Of a stretch of 64,000 nt of DNA, positions 1 through 9,958 are shown piece by piece. A model generated the notes under the pieces. The model was given only the letters and a program-made list of their open reading frames with translations. It was not told where the DNA came from and did not search any database. Both the position numbers and the translations under genes were made by a program. Within the stretch, counting starts at the first letter, position 1. Each line of letters begins with the position of its first letter. This DNA comes from Cohnella endophytica (GTDB taxonomy: Bacteria > Bacillota > Bacilli > Paenibacillales > Paenibacillaceae): contig NZ_RBZM01000005.1 of the NCBI RefSeq assembly GCF_003628305.1, positions 310,001 to 374,000 of the forward strand, in the 5' to 3' direction.

Positions 1-2
1 AC

Positions 3-3000
3 AAGTTAACGATGGAAATCACTTGGCCGAAGACGGCCGCAGTGCCGCAAACGACTGTTGCAGCGGCGGGGTTGTCGATCGGAACGGCTGCTCCGGTATC
101 CGGGCAAAGTATAATGAACGGCACGAATACATTACCGCATACAAGCGCAAGCGTGACGTGGTCGAATGACAATGGCGCCACTTATGCTGCGGCGGGCGGT
201 ACGTTCGCGCCCGGAAAAGCTTATAGGTCGAAGTACGTATTGACCGCGGATACGGGATATATTTTCGATTCGACGGCTGGTGCATACAACGGAATTGCGA
301 TTGCAAATTTGGGCACCGGAACGTTTGCGGCTCAAGTATCGACGACGAGTACGGCTAACGACACCTTGACGATTACGGTGACTTGGCCGGCAACAGCCAC
401 CGCAACGATCGCCGTTGCCGATCTTGGTATCGGGACGCTTGCCCCAGTGGCCGGCCAGAACATGGCGGATGGGGCGAACGCATTCGCTCATGCGACCGCT
501 AACGTCACATGGTCAAGCGATGGCGGTGCGAATTATGTAGCGGCTGGCGGCCTTCTTGCGCCGAATACGGTCTATAAGACGAAGTATGTGTTGACTTCGG
601 CAAGCGGCTATCGATTCGATCAGGCGGCTGATGCCTATAACTCCGTTGCGATTGCGAACCTTGGCGCGGGCTCCTTCAGCGCCGACGTGTCTTCGGCGGA
701 TGCGGCGAACGACACGTTGACGATCGTGGTGACATGGCCGGCGACGGGCGCGGCAACTATCTCGTCTTCGGATCTGACGATCGGAACTGTCGCTCCGGTA
801 ACGGGCGCGGTGCAGGCGAACGGAACGAATGCGTTTACGCATGCAACCGCGGTCGTTACTTGGTCGGGAGATGGCGGAACGACTTATGCGACTGCTAGCG
901 GCATATTCGCCGCGATTACGAGCTATAAGTCGAAATACGTACTTTCAGCTTCGGCTGGCTACGCGTTCGATTCGACTGCTGGCGTATACGGGAAGAACGG
1001 AGCTAGAGATCTCGCAGGTCGCATCGCGAATCTGGGCACGGGCACGTTCGCCGCGACGGTATCGACGGCAAGCTCGTCCAACGATACGCTGACGGTAATT
1101 GTCACGTGGCCGGTTACGGCACCCGTAAACATCGTGCCGTCGGACATCTCGATCGGAACGGCGGCTCCGCTGACGGGATCCGCGCAGACGAACGGAAGCA
1201 ATGTTTTCAATCATGCGACCGCGAGCATCGGATGGTCATCCGATAACGGAAGCTCTTATAATCCTGCAGGCGGGATATTCGCGATCGGGACGAGCTATAA
1301 GACCAAGTACGTGCTTACCGCCGTATCCGGATATCAATTCAACGCGACAGCGGGAGCGTACAATGCGATCAGCATTGCCAACCTAGGCACGGGAACATTC
1401 ACGGTACAAGTGTCGACGACAAGCTTGCCTAACGATACATTGACGATTATCGTCGCTTGGCCGGCAACGGCGATTACCGATACGGTTAAGATCAGCTTGA
1501 ACAATACGGTCGACTTCCAAGCTTATTCAGGCAACACTCTCATTCCTTCACTGGGTTTATCCGTCGCCGCGGAGGACGATTACAGCATTACGCTGGTGAA
1601 CAATTCTATCGATACGGCGGATCCATCCGCACCGCTTACGGCAGCCATGGTGAAGAGTATCCGCGTCTTAGACAATCAAGGCAACAATATGCTTAAAAGC
1701 ATACAAGCGGTTTCGAGCGGCGTTGCCCAGAATCATCCGTGGAGCTTGAAGCTTACAATCAACAAGAACTCGTTGTCGGCCGTCAGAACGATTACGGTGA
1801 CGGTAGATACCGCCACCGCTCTACGAATCGATATCCGCAATTTGGTAGGTTTTACGAGTCCGACGATCGAATATGCGATTCAGCCGAATTCAAGAAACGC
1901 GTACCCCTATGAATACGGTAACTACTTTTACTTCCTTCCAGGCGACGAATTATTGATGAAGACTTCGTCTCTTGGGCTGATTCCGGCGGGCGTACAGCTC
2001 GTGGGTAAACAAACTTCCAAAACGACGCCTGTGAAGAATACCTTGTTTAATACGACTAGCTATCAGTTCCGCTATACCTTCACGATGCCGAACGAACCTG
2101 CCTTCTTAACAGTGACATCGACGGATGGCCGAGCTGCTCATAACATCGTGGTGCGAGCAACGATCCCGGGCGTCGTATTGCCGACGTTGTCTGGAGGTGT
2201 CACACTCGTGCAGGCGACGGCGAGGGCATCAGCGACGGATCATTCGGGCGACATCATTACTGTTAATCCAGGCAGCTATGATCATCGGATATACAAGGTT
2301 ACCGGGATCGAAGTGCGATCCGAGCTGTTAAATGTCGTATTACCGATGACGGATAATGGAAATGGCACTTATTCGTTTGCGATGCCGTTCACAGATGCGA
2401 TCGTCACGGTTCTCGTCGAGCGGATCGTTTCGAATCCTATCGAAGCAGAAGTTAAGAATAACAGCGGCGCGCAAGCGACTCAGGATCTCGAAGCTTATTA
2501 TGCGGGCGATACGATCAATTTACAGATCGTGAACACGGATCCGACGAAATTTGTATCCAGCATTCAGATCTGGCGAGTGTTCGAGAACACGAGCACGCTC
2601 ATCAAGCAGGGAAGAGCGACTGATCCCTATGCTTCAAGGATCGATTTTAGCATCAAGCCCTATACCTCAACGGCTCCATTAGTGGCCGGCGCGACGCTCA
2701 AAGCGGTCGTCAATTTCGATAATATTTCGATTCCCGTTTTCACGAGTAGCTCCGCACAATTCTCGAATTATTCGGTCAAGGTCAATGTTAATGAAGCAAT
2801 TACGTTCACCTTTGCACCGCCGAACGACCCGAGCAAGATCTACAAGCCGCAAGTGATGTATCGCGATTCGGTTAATCCGAGCATCAAGACCGTATATCCG
2901 TGTATCTTCGTGAGGACCGACGCGCAAGACCAGACGAAGAGCGTCTATACGTGCCCGGCCGTCACGAAGAGCTCCACCCAGTCCGTCGAATTGATATTCG

Positions 3001-6000
3001 ATTCGATGAATGTAGAATTAATTCCCGGTGCAGTCAAAATCAAAACAATGGCATCCATCGCGCCGAATTCCAAGCTGGCGGGCGTATTCAATTCCATTGT
3101 CGTATACGGTACGAATATGGACGGCCGCGGAGAGGTGTTCCTCGGCACTTCGCCTAATCCGACAACGCCGGCAACCGTGTCCGGAACGACATCCGCTTCG
3201 CTGGTCGTCAGCGTACCTGCTAGCATGCGATCCAACAGTACGGATGTCACTTACTATGTCTCTATCAATGGCGTACAGCGATCGGTCACGATCGCAACCG
3301 CTCAGAATTTGAGTCATACCAAGTTCGGGAATATGGCGATTGTATCCGACAAGCAATTCAATCATTCCGTCATCGTTGCGGAAAGCGAGAAGGAATTGAC
3401 GCAACAACTCGGGGATCGCAAGCCGATCGTTATGATGAAGGGCAGTTTCACGGCAAGCGCGACCGTGACGGGCGAATATCAATTTAGCGGAACGACGATC
3501 ATCAACGGCGGGCTGACGAGTTATTTGCCAACCGGACAGAGCAAGCTTCGGGTTCGCGACGATGCCGACGGCAGTGTCAAGATCACGATGGACAAAGTTA
3601 ACCTGGTCGCAGGCACGTTCAGTCTCCTGTCGGCATCCGATGGTTCGATCGAGCTTGAGAAGGGCATCGAGTACGTGAGCGAGTATGCGAAAGACTCGGA
3701 TGGGGATTTACTGGACCCTGACAAGCAGAATGTCGAGGTCGCATTCGAGAATCGGAACCAATTGACAGTCCTAGGCAGCGGAATGACGGCTAAAATTACC
3801 GGAGCTACGCTGACAGGCAATGCGATTATGTTCGATGGCAAAGTGTACTTTGGAATGGCACTGCCGGGTAGCGGCAACGTGGGAATCGGTCTCAATATCG
3901 ACCGGCTTCAATACGGGGTCGACGGTCAAGGAAGCTTGAACTTCCAAGGGGTTAAGGCGGATGGTTCCTTTACAACCGGTAACGATATGTCCAAAAAGCT
4001 GCTCGGCGGCTTCGGATTGAGCGCAACGGCCGAAGGTTCGATCGATACGTTCGAGAACAAGTACTCCGTAGCCTTTGACATGGACGCGAAGCTGGCGAAT
4101 TTCGCGGCGGAAATGAGCCTAAAGAAGAACGGCGCGAACGGTCAGTTTATTCCGGACACGATCAAGATCGTCGTCGGATTAAGCGACGGCATTCCGGTTA
4201 CGCCCGCGCTGCCTATCGCGAAGTTAACAAGAGTCGGCGGCGGGGTCTCGGGTCTAGCGGACACGATCACCGGCAATTATAAGGGCGTCGCCCCCATCTT
4301 GATTCTGATCAATGGCGATCTTGAAGTCGGGAGTTTGCTTCCCGGCAAAGGTCTGCTCGAATTCTCTGACGTACAGCTGGCGATCGGGCCTTCCCAGATC
4401 AGCCTGTCCGGGAAGCCGAAGCTGCTTAAGATGGAAATCTTCGACAAGTTCCAAGCAGGGATCTACTTGACCAATACGTCTGTATCGTATCAAATGGAAG
4501 TCGCCGCCAATATTCTGAAGAATTTCTCGGTTATTCTGGCAGGCGGCAATGCCAACCTCACGTATTCCAGAGGCGGTAGCTTTAATTTGAACGGGCAACT
4601 TCGTGGTCGCCTGCAAGTGCCGGAATTCGACATAGGGCTGTTCTCCATCGGTCCGTATACGTTGCTCAACAGCGATGTTGGCCTTAGTAATACGAACGCC
4701 TATGCGACGTTCAGCGTGATCGGTCTCGGGTTCAAGGTGAACTATGCGTTCGGAAGTGGCTCTGTCAGCGTAGGGAGACGGAGCCTGAGTTCAATGCAGA
4801 CAGAGCAGGCGGGGCAAACCGTGTTCGACGAGAACGGTAGTGCGGTCGGGCAGATAAACTCTTTCTCCAACGTGAAGTTGGTCGCTTCGAGCGACGCGCC
4901 TAGTCGTCAATTCAGGTCGTTTGCGCTTACGCCGACAATATCGACGAATGGCTCGGGCAAGGTTCATACGGTGACGTTCCCGGCGGGATTGACGGATGAC
5001 TATGCCGTACTCGTATCCGCCGATCCTGATGATATTAGCATCTTGGACCCCGATGGCAACCCGTATGGCTTGACGTATCCCGTAACATTGAATGACGGAA
5101 CGCCTTTCTATAATGATCCGAATGCAAATGCCGCGGTCGTGTCCGATAACACGATTATGATTCGCTTGGGCGCACAAACCGGCGATTGGACAATTTCGTC
5201 CAGTCAGCCTTTTGACAGTTCGGTTATTGCCGTTACGCCGGTTCCGAAGATCGTCGGTACAACATATAACGCAGTCGCCCGTTCGGCAAGCTGGGATCTG
5301 ACAGGTCTCGATACCGCGACGGAAGATTATCGGGTTGAAGTTCGTTTGTCGACGGACAACGGCGATGATCCGACCGATACTAGCGCAGGAGTGCTAATCC
5401 ATACGGTCGATATCGATGCCTTGCAAGTGACGGACAGAGCCGTTAGCGGCAGCTACGTTTTTACGGCGGAAGACTTAAGCTACTTGCAAAGCGGTCAGTA
5501 TTACCCGAGGGTGACGCTGATCGGAACGCCGAAGAGCGACGCGTCAAGGACGATTCCGTATGCGAGCATGAACGCGAAGCAAGTTATGAACGTCGTCAAC
5601 CCGCTTGCACCCGACTCGGTAAGCGCGGTATTGGTATCGGCGGGCGGCGGCGGCACGATCCATGCAACCTGGAGCGCCGTCTCCAATGCGGACGGTTATC
5701 TGGTTCGCTTGTACGATGCCGATGGCAACGCGGTCATGTCGCCTCTGAAGTATACGGATGAAGTCGACAGCGACGGCAATCCGACGGGTAACCGAATTGC
5801 GCATGCGGGCAGACCGATCGAGTATCAAATCTCGGCCGACGATGCGGTGGGCGGCACATTCAATCTTGATTTCGGCGGCATGGAGCCGGGCAACAGCTAC
5901 AAGCTGGCGGTGACGCCATATGCAAGCGTCGACCCCGCTGCCTCCAATGCGTCTTTTATCTATGGTGCTTCCACGGTTTCAACCGTTGTAGACGTGCCGC

Positions 6001-7316
6001 TGGTTAAGACGCCAGTCATTCATGTCGCATCGAATTCGGGCGCGATCGCGAGCGATTTGTTGATGGGTAACGTGCTTACTGTGAACGGCGGCTTCAAGCT
6101 GGATGTCGCGACCACTTACGTAAGCGCCGAGGACGGACAATCCCAGAACCTGAACGCGAAGTTCACGGTTTGGCAAAGCGACGGGACGATAAATGAAGTC
6201 ACGAATATACCGAACGTTTATCGGATTTATACCAGTGGCGATTATGAAAATCAGATTTCGGTGCCGATCTCTTTAGACGGAGATATAGGTTCAAGCTTAA
6301 TACGGATCGTGGCTGAGAATGATCAGGGCGACGTATCGGAGTACGGACTGGCCGTACGTTACAACCGTCTTCCGCCGGCTTTGTTCGTCGAAACAGGGCC
6401 GGATGGCAAGATTGTGACCGATTCTGAGGGTCGCTATCAGATTCAAGGGAGTACGGTGCCGAATGCGACCGTGTTGGACAGTCGGGGAAGTCGCACGACG
6501 GCTGACGATGCGGGCAAGTTTAGCATGAGCGGTACGTTGGATGCGGACACGGAAGCTTATCTCACCCTAACGGCGATCGATTATGTAGGCAACTTTGCCC
6601 AAGACGACGTCACGGTTATTAAGGGCGACGCGCCAGCTAACCCGGGAACGGGAACGGGAGCGGGTCCAGGAGGCACGCCTGGAGGGCAGACGGGCGGCGG
6701 ACAAGCGGGTACCGGACAAACCGACGGCTCGACGGACAATGGAAATCCGCCTAAGTCCACTTTCAAGGATGTGCATGCAGAAGTACCTTGGGCTGAAGCG
6801 GCCATTGAAAAAGCTTACAAGATGGGCATTGTTGCCGGCCGGACACCGGAAGTATTCGCTCCGAACAGCCATACGCGAAGAGAGGAAGCGATCGCGATGC
6901 TTGTAAGAGCCCGGAAATTCACTATTGGCAATCAGTCTGATCTGGACGCAGCGGCGGCGTACTTCGCCGATTGGAACGAACTGGCCGAATGGAGCAGGCC
7001 TTACATTGCCGCCGCATACGCGAACGGCTTAGTAACCGGGTCAGCGCATAATGGCAAGCATTATGTCAAAGGCAGTTCATTCGTTACGCGTGCAGAAGTT
7101 GCGGTGTTGTTCCAGAATGCTTATCGGATGAATGCGGATGCGGGTAACCGCAAGTCATTCGAGGATCAGATTCCGTCATGGGCGGCGGACAGCGTGGAAG
7201 TGTTGTCGTCCAATGGCGTGATCAAAGGTTACCCGAATGCAACGTTCATGCCCGGATCTAACGCGACGCGAGCAGAGATCGTGGTTATGTTAATGCGCTT
7301 GATCGAACGGGAGTAA
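3..7316 (+). CDS. Giant repeat-containing SLH-domain surface protein (5' end outside window)
   Basis: Partial gene of at least 2,437 codons. The first ATG is at position 12, but the three codons before it (K-L-T) are open and complete the repeat motif seen later as TLTxxVTWP, so translation starts upstream of the window. Four consecutive repeats of about 115-120 residues lie in residues 1-490. Each has an SIGTxAPxxG start, a VTWSxDxG core, a YKxKYVL strand and an IANLGxGxF strand, which looks like a beta-sandwich or Ig-like fold. Repeat 3 has an extra loop. The middle contains an IPT/TIG-like segment near residues 1015-1100 and fibronectin-like segments near 1745-2000. A Gly/Thr/Pro-rich linker is followed by three SLH domains (about residues 2250-2434), which bind pyruvylated cell-wall polymer. 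It is therefore a cell-surface structural or adhesive protein. The ligand is unknown. Confidence 0.85.
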   Translation, partial: KLTMEITWPKTAAVPQTTVAAAGLSIGTAAPVSGQSIMNGTNTLPHTSASVTWSNDNGATYAAAGGTFAPGKAYRSKYVLTADTGYIFDSTAGAYNGIAIANLGTGTFAAQVSTTSTANDTLTITVTWPATATATIAVADLGIGTLAPVAGQNMADGANAFAHATANVTWSSDGGANYVAAGGLLAPNTVYKTKYVLTSASGYRFDQAADAYNSVAIANLGAGSFSADVSSADAANDTLTIVVTWPATGAATISSSDLTIGTVAPVTGAVQANGTNAFTHATAVVTWSGDGGTTYATASGIFAAITSYKSKYVLSASAGYAFDSTAGVYGKNGARDLAGRIANLGTGTFAATVSTASSSNDTLTVIVTWPVTAPVNIVPSDISIGTAAPLTGSAQTNGSNVFNHATASIGWSSDNGSSYNPAGGIFAIGTSYKTKYVLTAVSGYQFNATAGAYNAISIANLGTGTFTVQVSTTSLPNDTLTIIVAWPATAITDTVKISLNNTVDFQAYSGNTLIPSLGLSVAAEDDYSITLVNNSIDTADPSAPLTAAMVKSIRVLDNQGNNMLKSIQAVSSGVAQNHPWSLKLTINKNSLSAVRTITVTVDTATALRIDIRNLVGFTSPTIEYAIQPNSRNAYPYEYGNYFYFLPGDELLMKTSSLGLIPAGVQLVGKQTSKTTPVKNTLFNTTSYQFRYTFTMPNEPAFLTVTSTDGRAAHNIVVRATIPGVVLPTLSGGVTLVQATARASATDHSGDIITVNPGSYDHRIYKVTGIEVRSELLNVVLPMTDNGNGTYSFAMPFTDAIVTVLVERIVSNPIEAEVKNNSGAQATQDLEAYYAGDTINLQIVNTDPTKFVSSIQIWRVFENTSTLIKQGRATDPYASRIDFSIKPYTSTAPLVAGATLKAVVNFDNISIPVFTSSSAQFSNYSVKVNVNEAITFTFAPPNDPSKIYKPQVMYRDSVNPSIKTVYPCIFVRTDAQDQTKSVYTCPAVTKSSTQSVELIFDSMNVELIPGAVKIKTMASIAPNSKLAGVFNSIVVYGTNMDGRGEVFLGTSPNPTTPATVSGTTSASLVVSVPASMRSNSTDVTYYVSINGVQRSVTIATAQNLSHTKFGNMAIVSDKQFNHSVIVAESEKELTQQLGDRKPIVMMKGSFTASATVTGEYQFSGTTIINGGLTSYLPTGQSKLRVRDDADGSVKITMDKVNLVAGTFSLLSASDGSIELEKGIEYVSEYAKDSDGDLLDPDKQNVEVAFENRNQLTVLGSGMTAKITGATLTGNAIMFDGKVYFGMALPGSGNVGIGLNIDRLQYGVDGQGSLNFQGVKADGSFTTGNDMSKKLLGGFGLSATAEGSIDTFENKYSVAFDMDAKLANFAAEMSLKKNGANGQFIPDTIKIVVGLSDGIPVTPALPIAKLTRVGGGVSGLADTITGNYKGVAPILILINGDLEVGSLLPGKGLLEFSDVQLAIGPSQISLSGKPKLLKMEIFDKFQAGIYLTNTSVSYQMEVAANILKNFSVILAGGNANLTYSRGGSFNLNGQLRGRLQVPEFDIGLFSIGPYTLLNSDVGLSNTNAYATFSVIGLGFKVNYAFGSGSVSVGRRSLSSMQTEQAGQTVFDENGSAVGQINSFSNVKLVASSDAPSRQFRSFALTPTISTNGSGKVHTVTFPAGLTDDYAVLVSADPDDISILDPDGNPYGLTYPVTLNDGTPFYNDPNANAAVVSDNTIMIRLGAQTGDWTISSSQPFDSSVIAVTPVPKIVGTTYNAVARSASWDLTGLDTATEDYRVEVRLSTDNGDDPTDTSAGVLIHTVDIDALQVTDRAVSGSYVFTAEDLSYLQSGQYYPRVTLIGTPKSDASRTIPYASMNAKQVMNVVNPLAPDSVSAVLVSAGGGGTIHATWSAVSNADGYLVRLYDADGNAVMSPLKYTDEVDSDGNPTGNRIAHAGRPIEYQISADDAVGGTFNLDFGGMEPGNSYKLAVTPYASVDPAASNASFIYGASTVSTVVDVPLVKTPVIHVASNSGAIASDLLMGNVLTVNGGFKLDVATTYVSAEDGQSQNLNAKFTVWQSDGTINEVTNIPNVYRIYTSGDYENQISVPISLDGDIGSSLIRIVAENDQGDVSEYGLAVRYNRLPPALFVETGPDGKIVTDSEGRYQIQGSTVPNATVLDSRGSRTTADDAGKFSMSGTLDADTEAYLTLTAIDYVGNFAQDDVTVIKGDAPANPGTGTGAGPGGTPGGQTGGGQAGTGQTDGSTDNGNPPKSTFKDVHAEVPWAEAAIEKAYKMGIVAGRTPEVFAPNSHTRREEAIAMLVRARKFTIGNQSDLDAAAAYFADWNELAEWSRPYIAAAYANGLVTGSAHNGKHYVKGSSFVTRAEVAVLFQNAYRMNADAGNRKSFEDQIPSWAADSVEVLSSNGVIKGYPNATFMPGSNATRAEIVVMLMRLIERE

Positions 7317-7349
7317 TTTTTTACGTATTATGGCGCTATGGAATTACGA

Positions 7350-7386
7350 AGAAGGGCAATTCGCTTGCTTAGCGAATTGCCCTTCT
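7350..7386. terminator. Hairpin between convergent S-layer gene and spoVR
   Basis: A 15-bp perfect stem (GAAGGGCAATTCGC and its complement) with a 7-base loop lies between two convergent genes. Neither side has a long T run, so it is probably a weak bidirectional terminator. Confidence 0.6.
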
Positions 7387-7401
7387 CTTGTCGCAGCGAG
7401 T

Positions 7402-8811
7402 TTAAGCGGGTTTGCGCGTCGTTTTCTTGCCATCGCAGCTGAACAGTATTTTTTTGTCGTCACATATCGTTTCCAGATGTACGTTCTTCCCCCATAGCTG
7501 AACGAGATACGGAAGGGTACGTTCTACGTATTTCAAGTCTAATTCCGTTCCCTCGTACCGATGCAAGACATAGAGCTCGCCGTTTCGTTGATAGTCCCCG
7601 TCCGTCACGACAAGATAAGGAAACCCCCCGTTTACGCGCGAGAACACCATTTGATCGCGTATTTTTTCCCACGCTTTCTCGGTAATTTTCCACTCTTGGC
7701 CCTTTTTCTCGAAGATATACAGGTCCAATTCCTCCGTTAGTTCCTTCGTTAAATAATTGCGAAGGAAGGAAGGATCGGAATCCACTTCGCGTACCTCGAA
7801 TATTTTTTCTTGTCCGAATCGTTTCTCGATATCCTCGAATATTTTTAATCCCAAATAATAAGGATTCAGCGAATGTCGCGAAGGCTGAACGACGGCGGAA
7901 TTCAGCTTCGCGTACTCGATCGTCTCATCGCTAGTCAGCGGGAGCTCCCTCATGATTTTCTGGTGCCAGTAGGAAGCCCAGCCTTCGTTCATGATTTTCG
8001 TTTCGATCTGCGGCCAGAAGTAGAGCATTTCCTCGCGTAGAATGCTCATAATGTCGCGCTGCCAATCCTCCAAATGGGGGGAGAACTCCTGAACGAACCA
8101 AACAATATCCTTCTCCGGAGAAGAAGGGAATTTGCGCGGGTCGACGGTTTCCTCCGCAGGGGCATTGCCTGAATTGCCTTTCTCGTAGTTTTCCAAATTC
8201 CACAAGTCCTCGTATGGGGAAGAGGGTCGTGCGGACTGGCGATCGTTGGCTTTGTCCAGTTTGCTGAGCAGCTGCGTACGGCGTTTCTTATCTAAGCCCT
8301 GAGGCTTGTGAATCGAGGGGTCGACGTGTTCTTGAATCGCCATGACCGCATCCAGGAAACGTTCGACCTCGGAAGCGCCGTATTCGATTTCGTATTGGCT
8401 AATCCGTTCGGCGGCGGCGGACATGCTCTCCACCATGTTGCGGTTGGAAGCGGAGAAGCGGGCATTATTCTTGAAGAAGTCGCAGTGAGCGAGCACGTGA
8501 GCGACGATCAGCTTGTTCTGGACGAGCGAGTTACCGTCGAGAAGGAAGGCGTAGCAAGGATTGGAGTTGATGACGAGTTCATAAATTTTGCTTAAGCCGA
8601 GATCGTACTGCATTTTCATCCGGTTAAACGTCTTTCCGAAGCTCCAATGGCTGAAACGGGTCGGCATTCCGTACGCCCCGAACGTGTAAATGATATCGGA
8701 CGGGCAAATCTCGTAGCGCATCGGATAGAAGTCGAGCCCGAATCGTTCGGCGATATCCGTGATGTCGGCGATGGCGTTTTCCAGTTCAACCCGTTCCTCA
8801 TCTCGTTGCAT
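7402..8811 (-). CDS. spoVR: SpoVR family stage V sporulation protein
   Basis: The 469-residue protein matches the SpoVR family at normal length. Conserved stretches are visible, such as [14 protein letters not shown] near residue 25, [14 protein letters not shown] near residue 49 and [15 protein letters not shown] near residue 77. In B. subtilis SpoVR is needed for normal spore cortex formation. Its biochemical activity is unsettled. The ATG at 8811 matches the start of the B. subtilis protein as I recall it, although the ribosome site before it is weak. In many bacteria spoVR sits with yeaG/yeaH-type genes, but here it stands alone. It converges on the S-layer gene and diverges from the sulfur island. 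Confidence 0.93.
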   Translation of the reverse strand: MQRDEERVELENAIADITDIAERFGLDFYPMRYEICPSDIIYTFGAYGMPTRFSHWSFGKTFNRMKMQYDLGLSKIYELVINSNPCYAFLLDGNSLVQNKLIVAHVLAHCDFFKNNARFSASNRNMVESMSAAAERISQYEIEYGASEVERFLDAVMAIQEHVDPSIHKPQGLDKKRRTQLLSKLDKANDRQSARPSSPYEDLWNLENYEKGNSGNAPAEETVDPRKFPSSPEKDIVWFVQEFSPHLEDWQRDIMSILREEMLYFWPQIETKIMNEGWASYWHQKIMRELPLTSDETIEYAKLNSAVVQPSRHSLNPYYLGLKIFEDIEKRFGQEKIFEVREVDSDPSFLRNYLTKELTEELDLYIFEKKGQEWKITEKAWEKIRDQMVFSRVNGGFPYLVVTDGDYQRNGELYVLHRYEGTELDLKYVERTLPYLVQLWGKNVHLETICDDKKILFSCDGKKTTRKPA

Positions 8812-8925
8812 ACCGAGCCAAGCCCCCTGTCGGATTCGAAGATTTTACCAACCTATGTATATGTGTGATTCGCGGAGAGTGTGACAATTCGTGCTGCGCT
8901 ATCCGATTATTCTTAATTGAATCAA

Positions 8926-8940
8926 ACCCTAGGGGGTATG
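8926..8940. promoter_or_regulatory. Degenerate CstR-type operator upstream of the -35 box
   Basis: The sequence ACCCTAGGGGGTATG has a good right half (GGGTAT) and a weak left half (ACCC). It abuts the -35 hexamer at 8941. It resembles the two cleaner palindromes downstream, so I read it as a third, weaker site. Confidence 0.45.
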
Positions 8941-8969
8941 TTGACAAAAGTGAGCACGCCGTTTATGAT
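8941..8969 (+). promoter_or_regulatory. Near-consensus sigma-A promoter of the persulfide operon
   Basis: TTGACA at 8941-8946 and TATGAT at 8964-8969 are separated by exactly 17 bp. Transcription would start near 8976, inside the next palindrome, which fits repression by steric blocking. Confidence 0.85.
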
Positions 8970-8976
8970 ATTCAAC

Positions 8977-8992
8977 ATACCCCATACGGTAT
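8977..8992. promoter_or_regulatory. CstR-type operator overlapping the transcription start
   Basis: ATACCCCATACGGTAT has the ATACC-GGTAT arms and GC-rich inner bases typical of CsoR/CstR operators. It directly follows the -10 box. Confidence 0.7.
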
Positions 8993-9008
8993 ATGCGTGC
9001 AATTAAAC

Positions 9009-9024
9009 ATACCCTATTGGGTAT
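9009..9024. promoter_or_regulatory. CstR-type operator in the 5' leader
   Basis: ATACCCTATTGGGTAT is a perfect 6-4-6 inverted repeat. The same geometry occurs before cstR at 12721. It lies 30 bp before the first gene of the operon. Confidence 0.75.
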
Positions 9025-9053
9025 ATGAAAATGAATGGAGAGGTGCACACAGG

Positions 9054-9371
9054 ATGCAGACGAAAGGTTGGACGAACGTTAAGCCGGAGACGGTCGAACA
9101 ATGGATCGGACGAGAAGAGGTCCAGATGATAGATGTTCGTTCAGTAGGCGAATACATGGAAGGTCATATCCCGGGCGCGAAGCTGATCCCTCTGGACCAA
9201 TTAGACGTTAGGACTTTCGAGATCGATAAGAACCGCGAGATCGTTTGCGTTTGCCGTAGCGGCAAACGAAGCGCGAGCGCTTGCGAATATCTGGCGAGCC
9301 TAGGATTCTCGAAAGTCATGAATATGGACGGCGGCATGTCCGCTTGGTCGGGAGCGATTTCAACCCAATAA
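9054..9371 (+). CDS. Single-domain rhodanese
   Basis: A 105-residue rhodanese domain that carries sulfane sulfur as a cysteine persulfide. The active loop CRSGKR puts the catalytic Cys at residue 67, and the family's DVRS motif is near residue 27. The ATG at 9054 is chosen because GGAGAGG precedes it. Open sequence further upstream in this frame runs through the promoter and operators and cannot be coding. It is the first gene of a tightly packed operon, followed after 15 bp by a TusA-rhodanese fusion. It should be induced when CstR leaves the promoter. Confidence 0.9.
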   Translation: MQTKGWTNVKPETVEQWIGREEVQMIDVRSVGEYMEGHIPGAKLIPLDQLDVRTFEIDKNREIVCVCRSGKRSASACEYLASLGFSKVMNMDGGMSAWSGAISTQ

Positions 9372-9386
9372 GGAGGAAACAACAAA

Positions 9387-9956
9387 ATGACGACTTTTAG
9401 CGCGAATCAGGTACTGGATTGCAAAGGCTTGGCTTGTCCGATGCCGATCGTCAGGACGAAAAAAGCGATGGACGGGTTGAAACCCGGCGAGGTCATCGAA
9501 ATGCAAGCGACGGATAAAGGCTCTTTGGCGGACATTCAAGGCTGGGCGAAGAATACGGGCCATTATTATCTCGGCACGTTGCACGAAGGGGCTGTTCTAA
9601 GGCACTTCGTTCGCAAAGCGTCGGCGGAAGAGGAGAAAGAGGACGCGACATACGGCCGATCGATCAACAACGAGGAATTGATCGCGAAGCTGGACGCCAA
9701 AGACGCGATCGTTGTCCTTGACGTACGGGAGCCCGCGGAGTACGGATTCGGGCACATTCTCGGAGCAGTATCGATACCGCTTGGCGAATTGGATAACAAA
9801 CATGGAGAGTTGTCGAAGGAATCCGAAATCTACGTCGTATGCCGCACGGGCAAGCGCAGCAATTACGCCTGTCTCCACCTGAACGAGAAGGGTTTTAACG
9901 TAACGAATGTCGTACCGGGCATGTCAGAATGGAACGGGCCGAAGGAGGAGAAATAA
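9387..9956 (+). CDS. TusA-rhodanese fusion sulfurtransferase (CstA-like)
   Basis: The 189-residue protein has two domains. Residues 8-77 are TusA-like, with the CPMP motif and reactive Cys17. Residues 92-187 are a rhodanese with loop CRTGKR and Cys152. Having both thiol carriers in one chain suggests direct persulfide relay from rhodanese to TusA or back. It recalls CstA of the Staphylococcus aureus cst operon, which also joins TusA and rhodanese modules, although I cannot confirm the same domain order. AAGGAGG precedes the ATG at 9387. Confidence 0.9.
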   Translation: MTTFSANQVLDCKGLACPMPIVRTKKAMDGLKPGEVIEMQATDKGSLADIQGWAKNTGHYYLGTLHEGAVLRHFVRKASAEEEKEDATYGRSINNEELIAKLDAKDAIVVLDVREPAEYGFGHILGAVSIPLGELDNKHGELSKESEIYVVCRTGKRSNYACLHLNEKGFNVTNVVPGMSEWNGPKEEK

Positions 9957-9958
9957 CG

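Noticed and set aside
6595..6906. Plus-strand small gene within the Gly/Thr linker of the S-layer gene
   Set aside because: It is a shadow of the low-complexity GC-rich linker with no ribosome site.
8865..9053. N-terminal extension of the first rhodanese gene
   Set aside because: This stretch contains the promoter and operators, and the protein is complete from 9054.
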